From Actinoplanes cyaneus (GTDB lineage: Bacteria; Actinomycetota; Actinomycetes; Mycobacteriales; Micromonosporaceae): 64,000 nt of DNA. Under the pieces are notes generated by a model that saw only the letters and a program-made list of their open reading frames with translations, was not told the origin of the DNA and searched no databases. Both the position numbers and the translations under genes were made by a program. Below are positions 26,083 through 34,184 of this stretch, one piece after another (position 1 is the stretch's first letter; each line of letters begins with the position of its first letter). The DNA is taken from positions 62,001 to 126,000 of the forward strand of contig NZ_BOMH01000033.1 of the NCBI RefSeq assembly GCF_016862095.1, given 5' to 3'.

Positions 26083-26724
26083 TCAGAGTGACATTGCCAG
26101 CTTCACCGCTTCGACGAGCGAGTCCGCCACCGTACGGCCCGATTCGCGCAATCTCACGGGATCGGTGAAGCCACCCGTGTAAAGGACGGAGCCGGCGCCG
26201 ACCGAGTCCGCCGCGGCCGCGTCGTCGAGCGAGTCACCGATCAGCACCACGTCGCTGCCGGCGATACCCAGCCCCGCCAGGTGCCGCGCCAGGTGCCCGG
26301 CCTTCAGGTCGCCGCCCACCTCGGTGCGCAGCCCGTCGATGCGGCTGAAGACACCGGCCAGCCCGTACGTCTCCACGGCCGGCACCAGCTCGTCGTGGAA
26401 CCACATGGAGAGCAGCGACTGCGTACCCGGCCAGGCCTTGATCGCAGCCGTCGCGTCGGCCGCCAGGCGGATGTCGGTCAGGCCCAGCCGGTACGCGTCG
26501 TGGAAGATCCGGTCCAGCCGGCCGAACTCCTCGTCGTCCACCGCCCGGCCCAGCATCTCGGCGTAGAACTCGGCGACCGGGCGCCGGAACGCCCGCCGGT
26601 GCTCGTCCGCCTCGACCGGCCGCCCGCCGACCGTGGCGAAGGCCTCGTTGGTCGACGACACCACCAGGTGAAGATCGTCGAGAAGGGTTCCGTTCCAGTC
26701 CCAGACCAGGTGCTTTGCTGTCAC
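26083..26724 (-). CDS. HAD-superfamily phosphatase (phosphoglycolate-phosphatase-like)
   Basis: 213 residues. HAD motif I is DWNGTLLDD (9-17; nucleophile Asp9, with Asn where Asp is common at position +2 and Trp in between), a helical cap follows at 20-85, and motif IV is VVLIGDSLDDAAAADSVGAGSVLY. Asn in place of the acid/base Asp at motif I (DWNGT) occurs in many actinobacterial homologues. Substrate is unknown. GTG start. It follows the glutaredoxin-like gene by 9 bases on the same strand. Confidence 0.82.
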   Translation of the reverse strand: MTAKHLVWDWNGTLLDDLHLVVSSTNEAFATVGGRPVEADEHRRAFRRPVAEFYAEMLGRAVDDEEFGRLDRIFHDAYRLGLTDIRLAADATAAIKAWPGTQSLLSMWFHDELVPAVETYGLAGVFSRIDGLRTEVGGDLKAGHLARHLAGLGIAGSDVVLIGDSLDDAAAADSVGAGSVLYTGGFTDPVRLRESGRTVADSLVEAVKLAMSL

Positions 26725-26733
26725 CGGAGCAAT

Positions 26734-26982
26734 CTACAAGCGGGGCTCACCGGGCTGTCGAGCCAAATCCCGGATCAGCCGAGCCTCCTCGACCCGCCAG
26801 TACCCGTGCTCCTTGCCGTCCAGGAGTACGACCGGCACCCGATCGTCGTAGTCGCGCTGCAACTCGATCGACGAGTCCACGTCCACCCGGGTCCACTGGC
26901 CGGGCGCGATCCGGTCCAGCGTCTGCTCGGCCACCTCACACAGGTGGCACCCGGCCCGGCTGATCAACGTCACACGCGTCAT
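26734..26982 (-). CDS. Glutaredoxin-family thioredoxin-fold protein
   Basis: 82 residues from ATG 26982 (MTRVTLISRAGCHLCEVAEQTLDRI). The redox motif is CHLC at 12-15, and the cis-Pro loop is RVPVVLL. This is the DUF836/glutaredoxin-like group; in a mycothiol-using host it may reduce protein disulfides, but partners are unknown. The longer in-frame start (MATPERSGGGG) belongs to the bridging cassette. Its ATG overlaps the cassette TGA. Confidence 0.87.
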   Translation of the reverse strand: MTRVTLISRAGCHLCEVAEQTLDRIAPGQWTRVDVDSSIELQRDYDDRVPVVLLDGKEHGYWRVEEARLIRDLARQPGEPRL

Positions 26983-27059
26983 GCCGCCACCTCCGCTGCG
27001 CTCCGGCGTCGCCATGAGTTCTTGACTGAGCCCGATGATTCGCTCGCAAGCTCGCTCAT
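26979..27059 (-). CDS. 26-residue bridging peptide ORF, copy 2
   Basis: ATG 27059 overlaps the TGA of the acyl-CoA ligase gene and the terminal TGA (26981-26979) overlaps the ATG of the glutaredoxin-like gene; both junctions read ATGA. Product MSELASESSGSVKNSW then RRRSAAEVAA, 26 residues like copy 1 at 7792-7872. DNA identity is high over the first 23 and last 27 bases and low in between. Presence in two unrelated gene pairs argues for spread by duplication or conversion as a unit. Confidence 0.6.
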   Translation of the reverse strand: MSELASESSGSVKNSWRRRSAAEVAA

Positions 27060-28582
27060 GGCAGCTCTCTCTTCCGTACCTTGCCGCTGGGCGAGCGCGG
27101 CAGGGACGCCACCAGCTCGATCGTCGGCAGCTTGAACCGGGCGAGCCGCGCGGCGCAGTGCACCTGCAGCTCGGTCACCGAGGGCGCCGGGTCGCCGCTG
27201 ACGACGACGTAGGCGTGCGGATGCTGCCCGGTCCGCCGGTCCAGCCGCCCGACCACCGCGGACTCGGCCACCCGGGGATGGGCGTCCAGCACCCGCTCGA
27301 TCTCCGCAGGATAGACGTTGAAGCCGTTGACCAGGATCAACTCCCCGATCCGGTCGACCAGGATCAGGTCGCCGTCGGCATCCGCGTACGCGATGTCCCC
27401 GGTCGCCCACCAGCCGTCGGCGTCCGGCCCGCCCGAGCCGTCCGGCCAGTACCCGCCGAACAGGTTGGGGCCGCGCACCACGATCTCCCCCGGGTCGGTG
27501 CCCGCCGAGCCGGGCGGCGCGAGGTCCAGCTCGGCGAGATCCTCCTCCGGCGACACCGTGCCGTCCCGCCACAATTCGAGACCATTGCGCGTACGCAGGG
27601 ACAGCTCCACCCCGGGCAGCGGGCGCCCGATCGAGCCGGTCTTCCCCCGGTCGCTCACGGCGGTGGTGGTGAGCACGGGGGCGCACTCCGTCAGGCCGTA
27701 CCCGATGAGGATGGTCTTGCCCGTCGCGGCCTCGAAGCGCGCGGCGGTCGCCTGGTCCAGCGGCGCCGCCCCGCACACCGCGGTCCGCAGCCCGCGCAGC
27801 GCCTCGATCCCGCCGGGCAGCTGTGTCCAGGCCTGGTACATCCCCGGCACGCCGACCACGACGGTCACGCCGTGGTTCGCGACCAGCCCGGCCGCTTCCG
27901 CCGGGTCGAACCGGTCGGCCAGCACACCCGTCGCCGCGTGGTGCGCCACGCTGCCGAGGCCGGTGTTCAGCCCGTAGGCGTGGAAGAACGGCACCGCGAG
28001 CAGCACCACGTCGTCCGGGCCGACCACCGGCGGCTCGATCCGGTCGAGCTGCTCGTGGTTCGCCGCGAGCGCGCCGTGGGTGAGCATCGCCGCCTTCGGC
28101 CGGCCACTGGTGCCGGACGTGTAGAGCAGCACCGCGAGGTCGCCGGCGGCCACCGGTGGGAGCTCGGCCCGCGCCGCGTTGTCGAAATCCGGACGGACGC
28201 ACGACTCGCGCAGACCCAGTCGTAACTCGTCCGCCTGTCCGATCACGATCAGCGCGCACCCGGCGTCGGCGATCGCGTGCGACACCTCGTCGGCCGTGTA
28301 GGCCGGGTTGAGCGGAACCGCGACGCGACCGGCGCGCAAGGTGGCGAACCAGGTGACGACGAAGTCCACGGTATTGCCGAGCACGAATGCGACGCGATCA
28401 CCGGGCGACGTCCGGCCGGCCACGAAGTGGGCCGCCTCGGTGACCTTGGCATCCAGGTCTGCCCAGGTCACAACGGTGTCGCCGGCGATGAGAGCGGCGG
28501 CCTGCGGGCGGCGGGCAGCAGCCGCGGCGACCGGGTCAGGGGCGGGTTCCTCCACGACGCCCGAGTCTGGCACAGACGTCAC
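27056..28582 (-). CDS. AMP-dependent acyl-CoA synthetase/ligase
   Basis: 508 residues of the ANL superfamily. The phosphate-binding loop is LLYTSGTSGRPKAAML (about 150-165), followed by TVVVGVPGMYQAW, the GYGLTECAPVLTTT motif, the ribose-binding WWATGDIAYADADGDLILVDRIGELI and a C-terminal catalytic Lys in LPRSPSGKVRKREL. It activates a carboxylic acid, probably a fatty acid, to its CoA thioester. Its stop overlaps the bridging ORF, so ligase, cassette, glutaredoxin-like and HAD genes form one run. A palindrome sits just before the start. Confidence 0.9.
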   Translation of the reverse strand: MTSVPDSGVVEEPAPDPVAAAAARRPQAAALIAGDTVVTWADLDAKVTEAAHFVAGRTSPGDRVAFVLGNTVDFVVTWFATLRAGRVAVPLNPAYTADEVSHAIADAGCALIVIGQADELRLGLRESCVRPDFDNAARAELPPVAAGDLAVLLYTSGTSGRPKAAMLTHGALAANHEQLDRIEPPVVGPDDVVLLAVPFFHAYGLNTGLGSVAHHAATGVLADRFDPAEAAGLVANHGVTVVVGVPGMYQAWTQLPGGIEALRGLRTAVCGAAPLDQATAARFEAATGKTILIGYGLTECAPVLTTTAVSDRGKTGSIGRPLPGVELSLRTRNGLELWRDGTVSPEEDLAELDLAPPGSAGTDPGEIVVRGPNLFGGYWPDGSGGPDADGWWATGDIAYADADGDLILVDRIGELILVNGFNVYPAEIERVLDAHPRVAESAVVGRLDRRTGQHPHAYVVVSGDPAPSVTELQVHCAARLARFKLPTIELVASLPRSPSGKVRKRELP

Positions 28583-28588
28583 CCGTAC

Positions 28589-28617
28589 GGGACAGCGGAC
28601 AGCTGGTCCGTTGTCCC
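28589..28617. promoter_or_regulatory. Palindrome immediately upstream of the acyl-CoA ligase gene
   Basis: GGGACAGCGGAC (28589-28600) and GTCCGTTGTCCC (28606-28617) pair with one G-T mismatch around a 5-base spacer; the centre CGGAC-agctg-GTCCG is exact. It lies 6 bases before the start codon, so it may be an operator for a TetR/FadR-type regulator or a leader hairpin. Confidence 0.45.
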
Positions 28618-28843
28618 GGCCGCCGGATGAACCAGGGTGACCTTGATACCGGATGCCGAGTTAGGACGGATTCGCGGCTTTGTGCGCACCGCACATGGTG
28701 TGCGACTCACCGTGTCCGAACTCGGCGATACTTCCGGTCTGCGTAACCGACTCCACACGAACGGGTGAGGTCACCGGCGATTTCCGCGGGTTACCCCACC
28801 CCTTTTGTATGCGAGTGACCACCCTCATCCCGAGGAGGCCGCT

Positions 28844-28936
28844 GTGCCACACAAAGGACGGAAACGCCGTGAATCCCAGTCTGGCGGGACGGATTCACGG
28901 TCGCCGCAGGCCCGCCGGGTTGAGGAGGCGCAGTGA
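28844..28936 (+). CDS. 30-residue upstream ORF coupled to bldN
   Basis: GTG 28844 is preceded by a consensus GAGGAGG (28832-28838, 5-base spacing). The product MPHKGRKRRESQSGGTDSRS... is basic and hydrophilic and ends with CAG TGA, where the GTG of bldN overlaps (GTGA). The GAGGAGG for bldN (28922-28928) lies inside it. The good ribosome-binding site and overlap suggest real translation and coupling. I know no named family for it; it may control BldN synthesis. Confidence 0.5.
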   Translation: MPHKGRKRRESQSGGTDSRSPQARRVEEAQ

Positions 28937-29886
28937 CTCATGTGTACGCCGGGGACCCGTACCACCGCGACGTCCTTGCCGGGAGGCACGCAATCAGTGA
29001 CGGGTTGAACGCCATCCGCGAATCGGTCGACGGAATGATCACCAACGCGATCCGCGGCGACGGCCCGCGACGCACCGGGAACCGGCGCCCGCTGAACAAC
29101 TCGCCGTCCGTGCCGGCGCCCGGCGCCAACGGCAAGTTCGGCGGCAATCGGCTCGGCGCGCCCCGGCCGCCGTCCCAGCCGACCGCGGGCCAGCGATCGA
29201 ACCTGCCGGAGAGCGAGACGCCCGGCACCGACCACACGGTCGTGCTGCCCCAGCAGAGCAAGACCGGGCCGCCGACCGAGACCGAGCCGCCCAAGCACCC
29301 GGCTCGTCCCGACCGCGGCGACCCCGCCGCCGAGGTGTGGGCGCTGGTCGAGCGTGCCCAGGCCGGCGAGTCCGAGGCGTTCGGCCTGATCTACGACCGG
29401 TACGTCGACACGGTGTTCCGCTTCGTCTACTTCCGGGTCGGCAACCGGCAGCTCGCCGAGGACCTCACGTCCGACACGTTCCTGCGCGCCCTCAAGCGCA
29501 TCGGCAGCTTCACCTGGCAGGGCCGTGACCTGGGCGCCTGGCTCGTCACGATCGCCCGCAACCTGGTCGCCGACCACTTCAAGTCGGGTCGTTACCGGCT
29601 CGAGGTCACCACCGGCGACGTGCTCGACGCCGATCGCGAGGACCGCGGCCCGGAGGGCAGTCCGGAATCCGCCGTGGTCGACCACATCACGAACGTGGCT
29701 CTGCTCACCGCGGTCAAGCAGCTCAACCCGGAACAGCAGGAGTGCATCGTGTTGCGGTTCCTCCAGGGCTTCTCGGTGGCCGAGACGGCGCAGACCATGG
29801 GCAAGAACGAGGGCGCCATCAAAGCCCTGCAATATCGCGCGGTCAGAGCACTGAACCGGCTCCTGCCGGAAGGGTTCCAGTCTTGA
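28933..29886 (+). CDS. bldN: ECF sigma factor of the BldN family
   Basis: 317 residues. Residues 1-130 are a hydrophilic Pro-rich extension; sigma region 2 follows (FGLIYDRYVDTVFRFVYFRVGNRQLAEDLTSDTFLRALKRI, 150-190), and region 4 is at the end (LNPEQQECIVLRFLQGFSVAETAQTMGKNEGAIKALQYRAVRALNRLL). Streptomyces BldN is also made with an N-terminal pro-extension (about 86 residues) that is removed, and it drives aerial development. The next gene encodes a membrane protein like its anti-sigma RsbN, and bldN lies near rex-hem in S. coelicolor too (SCO3320/SCO3323). In this host it may act in sporangium formation. Confidence 0.9.
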   Translation: MTHVYAGDPYHRDVLAGRHAISDGLNAIRESVDGMITNAIRGDGPRRTGNRRPLNNSPSVPAPGANGKFGGNRLGAPRPPSQPTAGQRSNLPESETPGTDHTVVLPQQSKTGPPTETEPPKHPARPDRGDPAAEVWALVERAQAGESEAFGLIYDRYVDTVFRFVYFRVGNRQLAEDLTSDTFLRALKRIGSFTWQGRDLGAWLVTIARNLVADHFKSGRYRLEVTTGDVLDADREDRGPEGSPESAVVDHITNVALLTAVKQLNPEQQECIVLRFLQGFSVAETAQTMGKNEGAIKALQYRAVRALNRLLPEGFQS

Positions 29887-30061
29887 TCGGGCGCTTTCAG
29901 ATGTCGATCTCCGATACCCGATGCTCCCCTTCCGCACCCGTAACCGGACCCGCGTGTCGCGCGTTTGTCCGGATGCGACCCGCGGCGGCCAGCGGCGGCC
30001 CGGTCGCCGACGCCGGCACACGAGCCGGCGGGACACTCACGAGCGAGGGGAGGTGCCCACG

Positions 30062-31210
30062 GTGAAGTTCCCTTTTCCGAGCTCCCGGAGCGCCGAGCGC
30101 TTCGCGGAGCAGATCGACGACCTCGGTGGCGCCGGCCGGTACCACGGCCACGCCGATGACGAGCTGACCGAACTGGTGGCGCTCAGCCACCGCCTGTCCG
30201 CCACCCGGCCGGCCGGGCAGGTCGATCCCGAATTCCGCGTCGGGCTGCGCGCCATGCTGGTCGCGACGGCCGAGCGGGACGGCATCGGCCGGACCGCCGT
30301 CGAGGCGGAACCCGAGCCGCCCGTCGAGCTCCCCGAACGGCGATCGGTTTTCGCCCGCCGGTTCCGGACCCGCGGCGCGATCGTGCTCGGCGTCGCCGCC
30401 GGCGCGATGGCCGTCTCCGGAATCTCCGCGGCGAGCGAGAGCGCGGCGCCCGGCGACGCCCTGTACGGCGTGAAGCGCTCCACCGAGCGCGCGCAGCTGG
30501 CCATCGCCGGCTCGGACGCCAGCCGCGGGCAGCTGTCGCTGGACTTCGCGCGCAACCGGCTGCAGGAGGCGACCACGATGGGCGGGAACGCCGACGGGTT
30601 CCGGGGTGTGCTCGACGACATGGACGCGGACACCCGCAAGGGCGTCAAGCTGATCACCACAGCCGCGGTGTCGCGTAAGGACGCCACGCAGCTGAAGACA
30701 CTGGACACGTTCGTGAAGGACCAGCGCACGACGTTCGAGCCGGCGCTGCAGAACCTCTCCACCGTCAACCGGGAGCGGGCGCTGACCTCGCTCGGCCTGT
30801 TGCAGGACGTGTCACAGCGGACCGAACAGCTGCGCACCGGGCTGGACTGCGAGAAGCTCGTCCCGGCCGGCACCGACCAGCTCGGCCCGAAACTGCGCGG
30901 CTGCGGCGACGAGCCCACCGACAAGACGCCGCCGAGCACCCATCGCGACGGCGGCGGCGACAAGACGACCAAGCCGAACGGTCAGAACGCCGCGCCGACC
31001 AAGCCGGCGCAGACCGGGAGCACGGCCACGCCGAGCAGCACGACAGGCGTGACCGGCAAGGGCCAGAAGACGAAGTCGGCGCAGGTCAGCACGGCGCCGA
31101 CGGCCAGCACCACGACCAGCCCGACACCGGCGCCGACACAGCCCGGCGGTGTCGGCGAGGAGTCCGGCGACGACGGCGTCCTCGGCGGCCTGCTGGGCAA
31201 CATCTTCTAG
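30062..31210 (+). CDS. Membrane anti-sigma factor, RsbN-like (DUF5667)
   Basis: 382 residues from GTG 30062, 8 bases after GGGGAGG. The cytoplasmic N-terminus (1-100) should bind BldN (FAEQIDDLGG...LTELVALSHRLS), one membrane helix lies at about 104-124 (AIVLGVAAGAMAVSGISAASES), and the external DUF5667 region follows (AAPGDALYGVKRSTERAQLAIAGSD, 128-240). The final 100 residues are Thr/Pro/Lys-rich. Pairing with bldN is the basis of the anti-sigma call. The external domain probably senses an envelope signal. A terminator follows at 31228. Confidence 0.83.
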   Translation: MKFPFPSSRSAERFAEQIDDLGGAGRYHGHADDELTELVALSHRLSATRPAGQVDPEFRVGLRAMLVATAERDGIGRTAVEAEPEPPVELPERRSVFARRFRTRGAIVLGVAAGAMAVSGISAASESAAPGDALYGVKRSTERAQLAIAGSDASRGQLSLDFARNRLQEATTMGGNADGFRGVLDDMDADTRKGVKLITTAAVSRKDATQLKTLDTFVKDQRTTFEPALQNLSTVNRERALTSLGLLQDVSQRTEQLRTGLDCEKLVPAGTDQLGPKLRGCGDEPTDKTPPSTHRDGGGDKTTKPNGQNAAPTKPAQTGSTATPSSTTGVTGKGQKTKSAQVSTAPTASTTTSPTPAPTQPGGVGEESGDDGVLGGLLGNIF

Positions 31211-31227
31211 CGACCCCACAACATGGC

Positions 31228-31263
31228 GAGGGGCGGTGCCGGACAAGTCCGGGGCCGCCCCTC
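31228..31263. terminator. Bidirectional terminator between anti-sigma and acyltransferase genes
   Basis: GAGGGGCGG (31228-31236) and CCGCCCCTC (31255-31263) pair exactly, with further pairing inside (CCGGA/TCCGG). It lies between convergent genes. Confidence 0.75.
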
Positions 31264-31295
31264 AATCGTCACTATAGGACGGTTCGCGCGACTCG

Positions 31296-32291
31296 TCACC
31301 GGGCGAACGGATCGGGCCTTTTCTGCAGAAGCTCGTGCAGGGTCGCCTGGATCGTCTCCCGCACCTGGTCAGCCAGGTTGTAGACGACGAGCGGATCATC
31401 CGCGTACTCGGTGAGATGCGCTGTCGGGATCGGCGGGCAGAACTCGATCAGCCACTTGCTCGGCAGCGGGATCAGGCCCAGCGGGCCGAGCACCGGGAAC
31501 GTCGGGGTGACCGGGAAGTACGGCACGCCCAGCAGGCGGGCCAGCGGCTTCAGATCGGCCAGGATCGGATAGATCTCCTCGGCGCCGACGATGGCGACCG
31601 GCACGATCGGTGTCCCGGTCCGCAGGGCCGCCGAGACGAAGCCACCCCGGCCGAACCGCTGCAGTTTGTACCGGTCGGAGAACTTCTTGCCGATCCCCTT
31701 GAAGCCCTCCGGGAAGACGCCGACCAGCTGGTCGTTGGTCATCAGCCGCTCGGCGTCCGGGTTGCAGGCCACAGTGGCGCCGGCCGCGCGCGCCAGCTCG
31801 CTCATCCCGGGCACCCGGAAGACCAGGTCGGCGCCGAGCAACCGCAGGTGCCGGTGGTTCTCCCGGAGCGCGACGGTCAGCATCAGCGCGTCCAGCGCCA
31901 GCGTGCCGGAGTGGTTGCCGACCACCAGGCCGGGGCCGTGCCCGGGCACGTTCTCGGTGCCGAACACCTCGGTGCGGAACCAGTCGCGGTAGAGCACCCG
32001 CAGCATCGGGTGGAAGACCGCCTCGGTCAGCTCCGGGTCGAAGCCGAACTCGTCCACCTCATACGCCCCGGCCAGCCGCCGGCGCAGGAAGGCCAGGCCG
32101 TCGGCGACCCGCCGATCCCACACGTCGATGGCGTCCGGCTCCGGCCCGGCGGTCGACTCCAGTTTCGCCACCTGCTCGTCCGGTTTCTCCGGGATCGGGC
32201 GGCGGCCGTTGAGCTTCTTGGGTGGGGGCGCCTCGGGCAGCCGGAACTCGGCGGTGCCGGGCAGCATGTCGCGGAACTCGTCCTGACTCAT
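31296..32291 (-). CDS. Lysophospholipid/glycerolipid acyltransferase family protein
   Basis: 331 residues. The catalytic block is VVGNHSGTLALDAL (His and Asp), and the second block is LVGVFPEGFKGIGKKFSDRYKLQRFGRGGFVSAAL, containing FPEG; GTPIVPVAIVGAEE is block IV. The N-terminal 80 residues are specific to this actinobacterial group. It likely transfers an acyl group to a glycerolipid at the membrane. Its ATG shares one base with the stop of the SDR gene (TGATG). The same SDR-acyltransferase pair occurs as Rv0501-Rv0502 in M. tuberculosis. Confidence 0.87.
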   Translation of the reverse strand: MSQDEFRDMLPGTAEFRLPEAPPPKKLNGRRPIPEKPDEQVAKLESTAGPEPDAIDVWDRRVADGLAFLRRRLAGAYEVDEFGFDPELTEAVFHPMLRVLYRDWFRTEVFGTENVPGHGPGLVVGNHSGTLALDALMLTVALRENHRHLRLLGADLVFRVPGMSELARAAGATVACNPDAERLMTNDQLVGVFPEGFKGIGKKFSDRYKLQRFGRGGFVSAALRTGTPIVPVAIVGAEEIYPILADLKPLARLLGVPYFPVTPTFPVLGPLGLIPLPSKWLIEFCPPIPTAHLTEYADDPLVVYNLADQVRETIQATLHELLQKRPDPFAR

Positions 32292-33352
32292 CAGTGATCA
32301 CCTCCGGCGGCCGCGCGCACCTGCCTGATGCCGTCCAGGATCGCCCGCTCGGCGGCCGCCAGCCGGTCGGCGGTGAGCGAGGAGCCCTCCGCGTGCGACT
32401 GGATGAACTCCTCGAACGCGATGGCGGTGGTGCGCGGGGTGAAGCCGAACTCACGGATCAACCGGCTGGTGTCGACCACCCGGCCGTGCACGAAGAGGTC
32501 GATCTGGTCCAGCCCGATCTGCTCGACGCCCAGGCGGCGGACGAGCGCGGCGGCGGTGGACAGCCCGGTCTCGGGCAGCGGCACGGCGATCCGGCCGGCC
32601 CGGCGAACCGCCTGGGACAGCATGAGCACGCCGGAACCGGCGACGTTGAAGGTGCCCGGATGATCCTCGATCACCGAGCGGTGCAGCACCTCGAGCGCGT
32701 CGTCCACGTGGACGAACTGCAGCCGGGCGTCCCGGCCGAGCACGGTGGGGACAACGGGCTGGGAGAAATACCTGGTCAGCGACGTCTCGGCGGACGAGCT
32801 GATCATCGGGGCGAAGCGCAGCACGGTCGCCGCGACCTCGGGCCGGCGACGGCGGAAACCCCGGACGTAACCCTCGATGTCGAGGATGTCCCGTGCGAAC
32901 GGGCCACGCGGCACCGCGCGCGGCTCGGTGTCCTCGGTGAAGACCGCGGGGTCGCGGAACGACGCCCCGTAGGCGGCCGTCGAGGAACGCACCACCAGCT
33001 TGCGCAGGTTCGGCGCGCCCTGTGCGGCGGCCAGCACCTGCATGGTCCCGATGACGTTGTGTTCCTTCATCCCCGCGCGGCCGCCGTGCGCCGGGTCGGG
33101 GACGCTGGTCACCGCCAGATGGACGACGGCCTCGGCACCGAGTTCCGCGATGGCCTCGGTCGCCGCGCGCGCGTCGGCCCGGATCCGCTCCACCCCGTCC
33201 AGCAGGCCGAGCAGGCGTGCGGGCGGGTCATGCGGATCCAGGCCGACGACACGGTCGATCCGGGGATCTGCGGCGAGGCGGGCGGCCACGGATGCGCCGA
33301 GGAACCGGCTGACTCCGGTGACCACGACAACGCTGGGCGGTGAGGTCACCAC
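32291..33352 (-). CDS. NAD-dependent epimerase/dehydratase (extended SDR, Rv0501-like)
   Basis: 353 residues. The nucleotide-binding motif is VVVVTGVSRFLGASVAARL with a divergent Gly pattern (TGVSRFLG, where TGGAGFIG is typical). The expected catalytic region has VRSSTAAYGAS and, in place of the Tyr-x3-Lys, ARDILDIEGYVRGF without an obvious YxxxK, so activity is uncertain. The M. tuberculosis counterpart is annotated galE2. GTG start near 33352 and downstream coupling with the acyltransferase suggest a role in envelope lipid or sugar metabolism. Confidence 0.82.
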   Translation of the reverse strand: MVTSPPSVVVVTGVSRFLGASVAARLAADPRIDRVVGLDPHDPPARLLGLLDGVERIRADARAATEAIAELGAEAVVHLAVTSVPDPAHGGRAGMKEHNVIGTMQVLAAAQGAPNLRKLVVRSSTAAYGASFRDPAVFTEDTEPRAVPRGPFARDILDIEGYVRGFRRRRPEVAATVLRFAPMISSSAETSLTRYFSQPVVPTVLGRDARLQFVHVDDALEVLHRSVIEDHPGTFNVAGSGVLMLSQAVRRAGRIAVPLPETGLSTAAALVRRLGVEQIGLDQIDLFVHGRVVDTSRLIREFGFTPRTTAIAFEEFIQSHAEGSSLTADRLAAAERAILDGIRQVRAAAGGDH

Positions 33353-33477
33353 GGGCGCACCTTTCGATGCTGAGCCTCAGAACTGGGCCCGGCGCCGGAG
33401 TTGTCGCCGCTCACGGGCCGGAGCCCGGCAGGGAGCGGCGGCCCGGTCTCGGACCTGGGTCGGCAAGCGACGGCAAA

Positions 33478-33498
33478 GGCCGGGTGGTCCACCCGGCC
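33478..33498 (-). terminator. Hairpin after bS22
   Basis: GGCCGGGT (33478-33485) and ACCCGGCC (33491-33498) with a 5-base loop; it ends 5 bases before the bS22 stop on the minus strand. Confidence 0.7.
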
Positions 33499-33503
33499 GA
33501 CCG

Positions 33504-33605
33504 TCACTTGCCCAAACGGCGACGCTGGACGCGGGTCTTGCGCAGCAGCTTGCGGTGCTTCTTCTTCGCCATACGCTTGCGGCGCTTCTTGACCACGGAG
33601 CCCAT
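33504..33605 (-). CDS. Small ribosomal protein bS22 (AURKAIP1/COX24-type)
   Basis: 33 residues, MGSVVKKRRKRMAKKKHRKL followed by LRKTRVQRRRLGK, nearly all Lys and Arg. This is the very small actinobacterial 30S protein found in mycobacterial ribosome structures (Rv0500B). Its place between the HTH gene and the SDR gene is the same as in M. tuberculosis. Confidence 0.93.
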   Translation of the reverse strand: MGSVVKKRRKRMAKKKHRKLLRKTRVQRRRLGK

Positions 33606-33780
33606 ACGACAGCCTCTCGAACCATGTTTGAGTGGAACCGGCCCGGCCGGTACCGATCTTGGACGGCGCCCGGGACAGCGCCGTTGACTAGCGGCACACG
33701 TGACCCAGGAACCAACCGGTCCAGCGTACCGGCCCGCTCCGCAAGGACCAACACGACCCCGGCAGGGCAGGCGCCGACCC

Positions 33781-33993
33781 TCAGGCGGTCTGGGAGAACG
33801 CGCCGCGCAGGTACTCGTGAACCGCGTGCTCCGGCACCCGGAACGAACGGCCGACCCGGACAGCGGTGAGGTCACCACCGTGCACGAGCCGATAGACCGT
33901 CATCTTGGAGACGCGCATCAACGTGGCCACCTCGGCCACGGTCAGGAACCGTACCTCCGAGAGGCGTTCCTCGGTCTGGGCTGGACCCGTCAT
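33781..33993 (-). CDS. Excisionase-type (MerR-like) small DNA-binding protein
   Basis: 70 residues. FLTVAEVATLMRVSKMTVYRLVHGGDLTAVRVGRSFRVPEHAVHEYL is a complete helix-turn-helix of the excisionase/BldC-like family. It differs from BldC itself (which reads RVDPKTVTRWAKAGKLTSIRTLGGHRR); it corresponds instead to Rv0500A, next to bS22. Target genes unknown; probably a developmental or housekeeping regulator. Confidence 0.88.
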   Translation of the reverse strand: MTGPAQTEERLSEVRFLTVAEVATLMRVSKMTVYRLVHGGDLTAVRVGRSFRVPEHAVHEYLRGAFSQTA

Positions 33994-34184
33994 CTCGTCG
34001 CACCGATCCTTTCGCAGGCACGCTCCGCGAGACGAACGTGCGTGTCATCAGAACCGTATCGATGCGGCTGTGACCAGGGAGTTGCGTTCCGTAATTTGCC
34101 CACAAAAAGTCAAGTGCGACACGCCTGATCCGTGTCTGATTCGCCCAAAAGGTAGGCTTCGGCCGGGATTGCCCCCGAGCCGGG

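Noticed and set aside
33781..33993. Assignment of the small HTH gene as bldC
   Set aside because: The recognition helix and following strand do not match BldC; place next to bS22 fits the Rv0500A-type protein.
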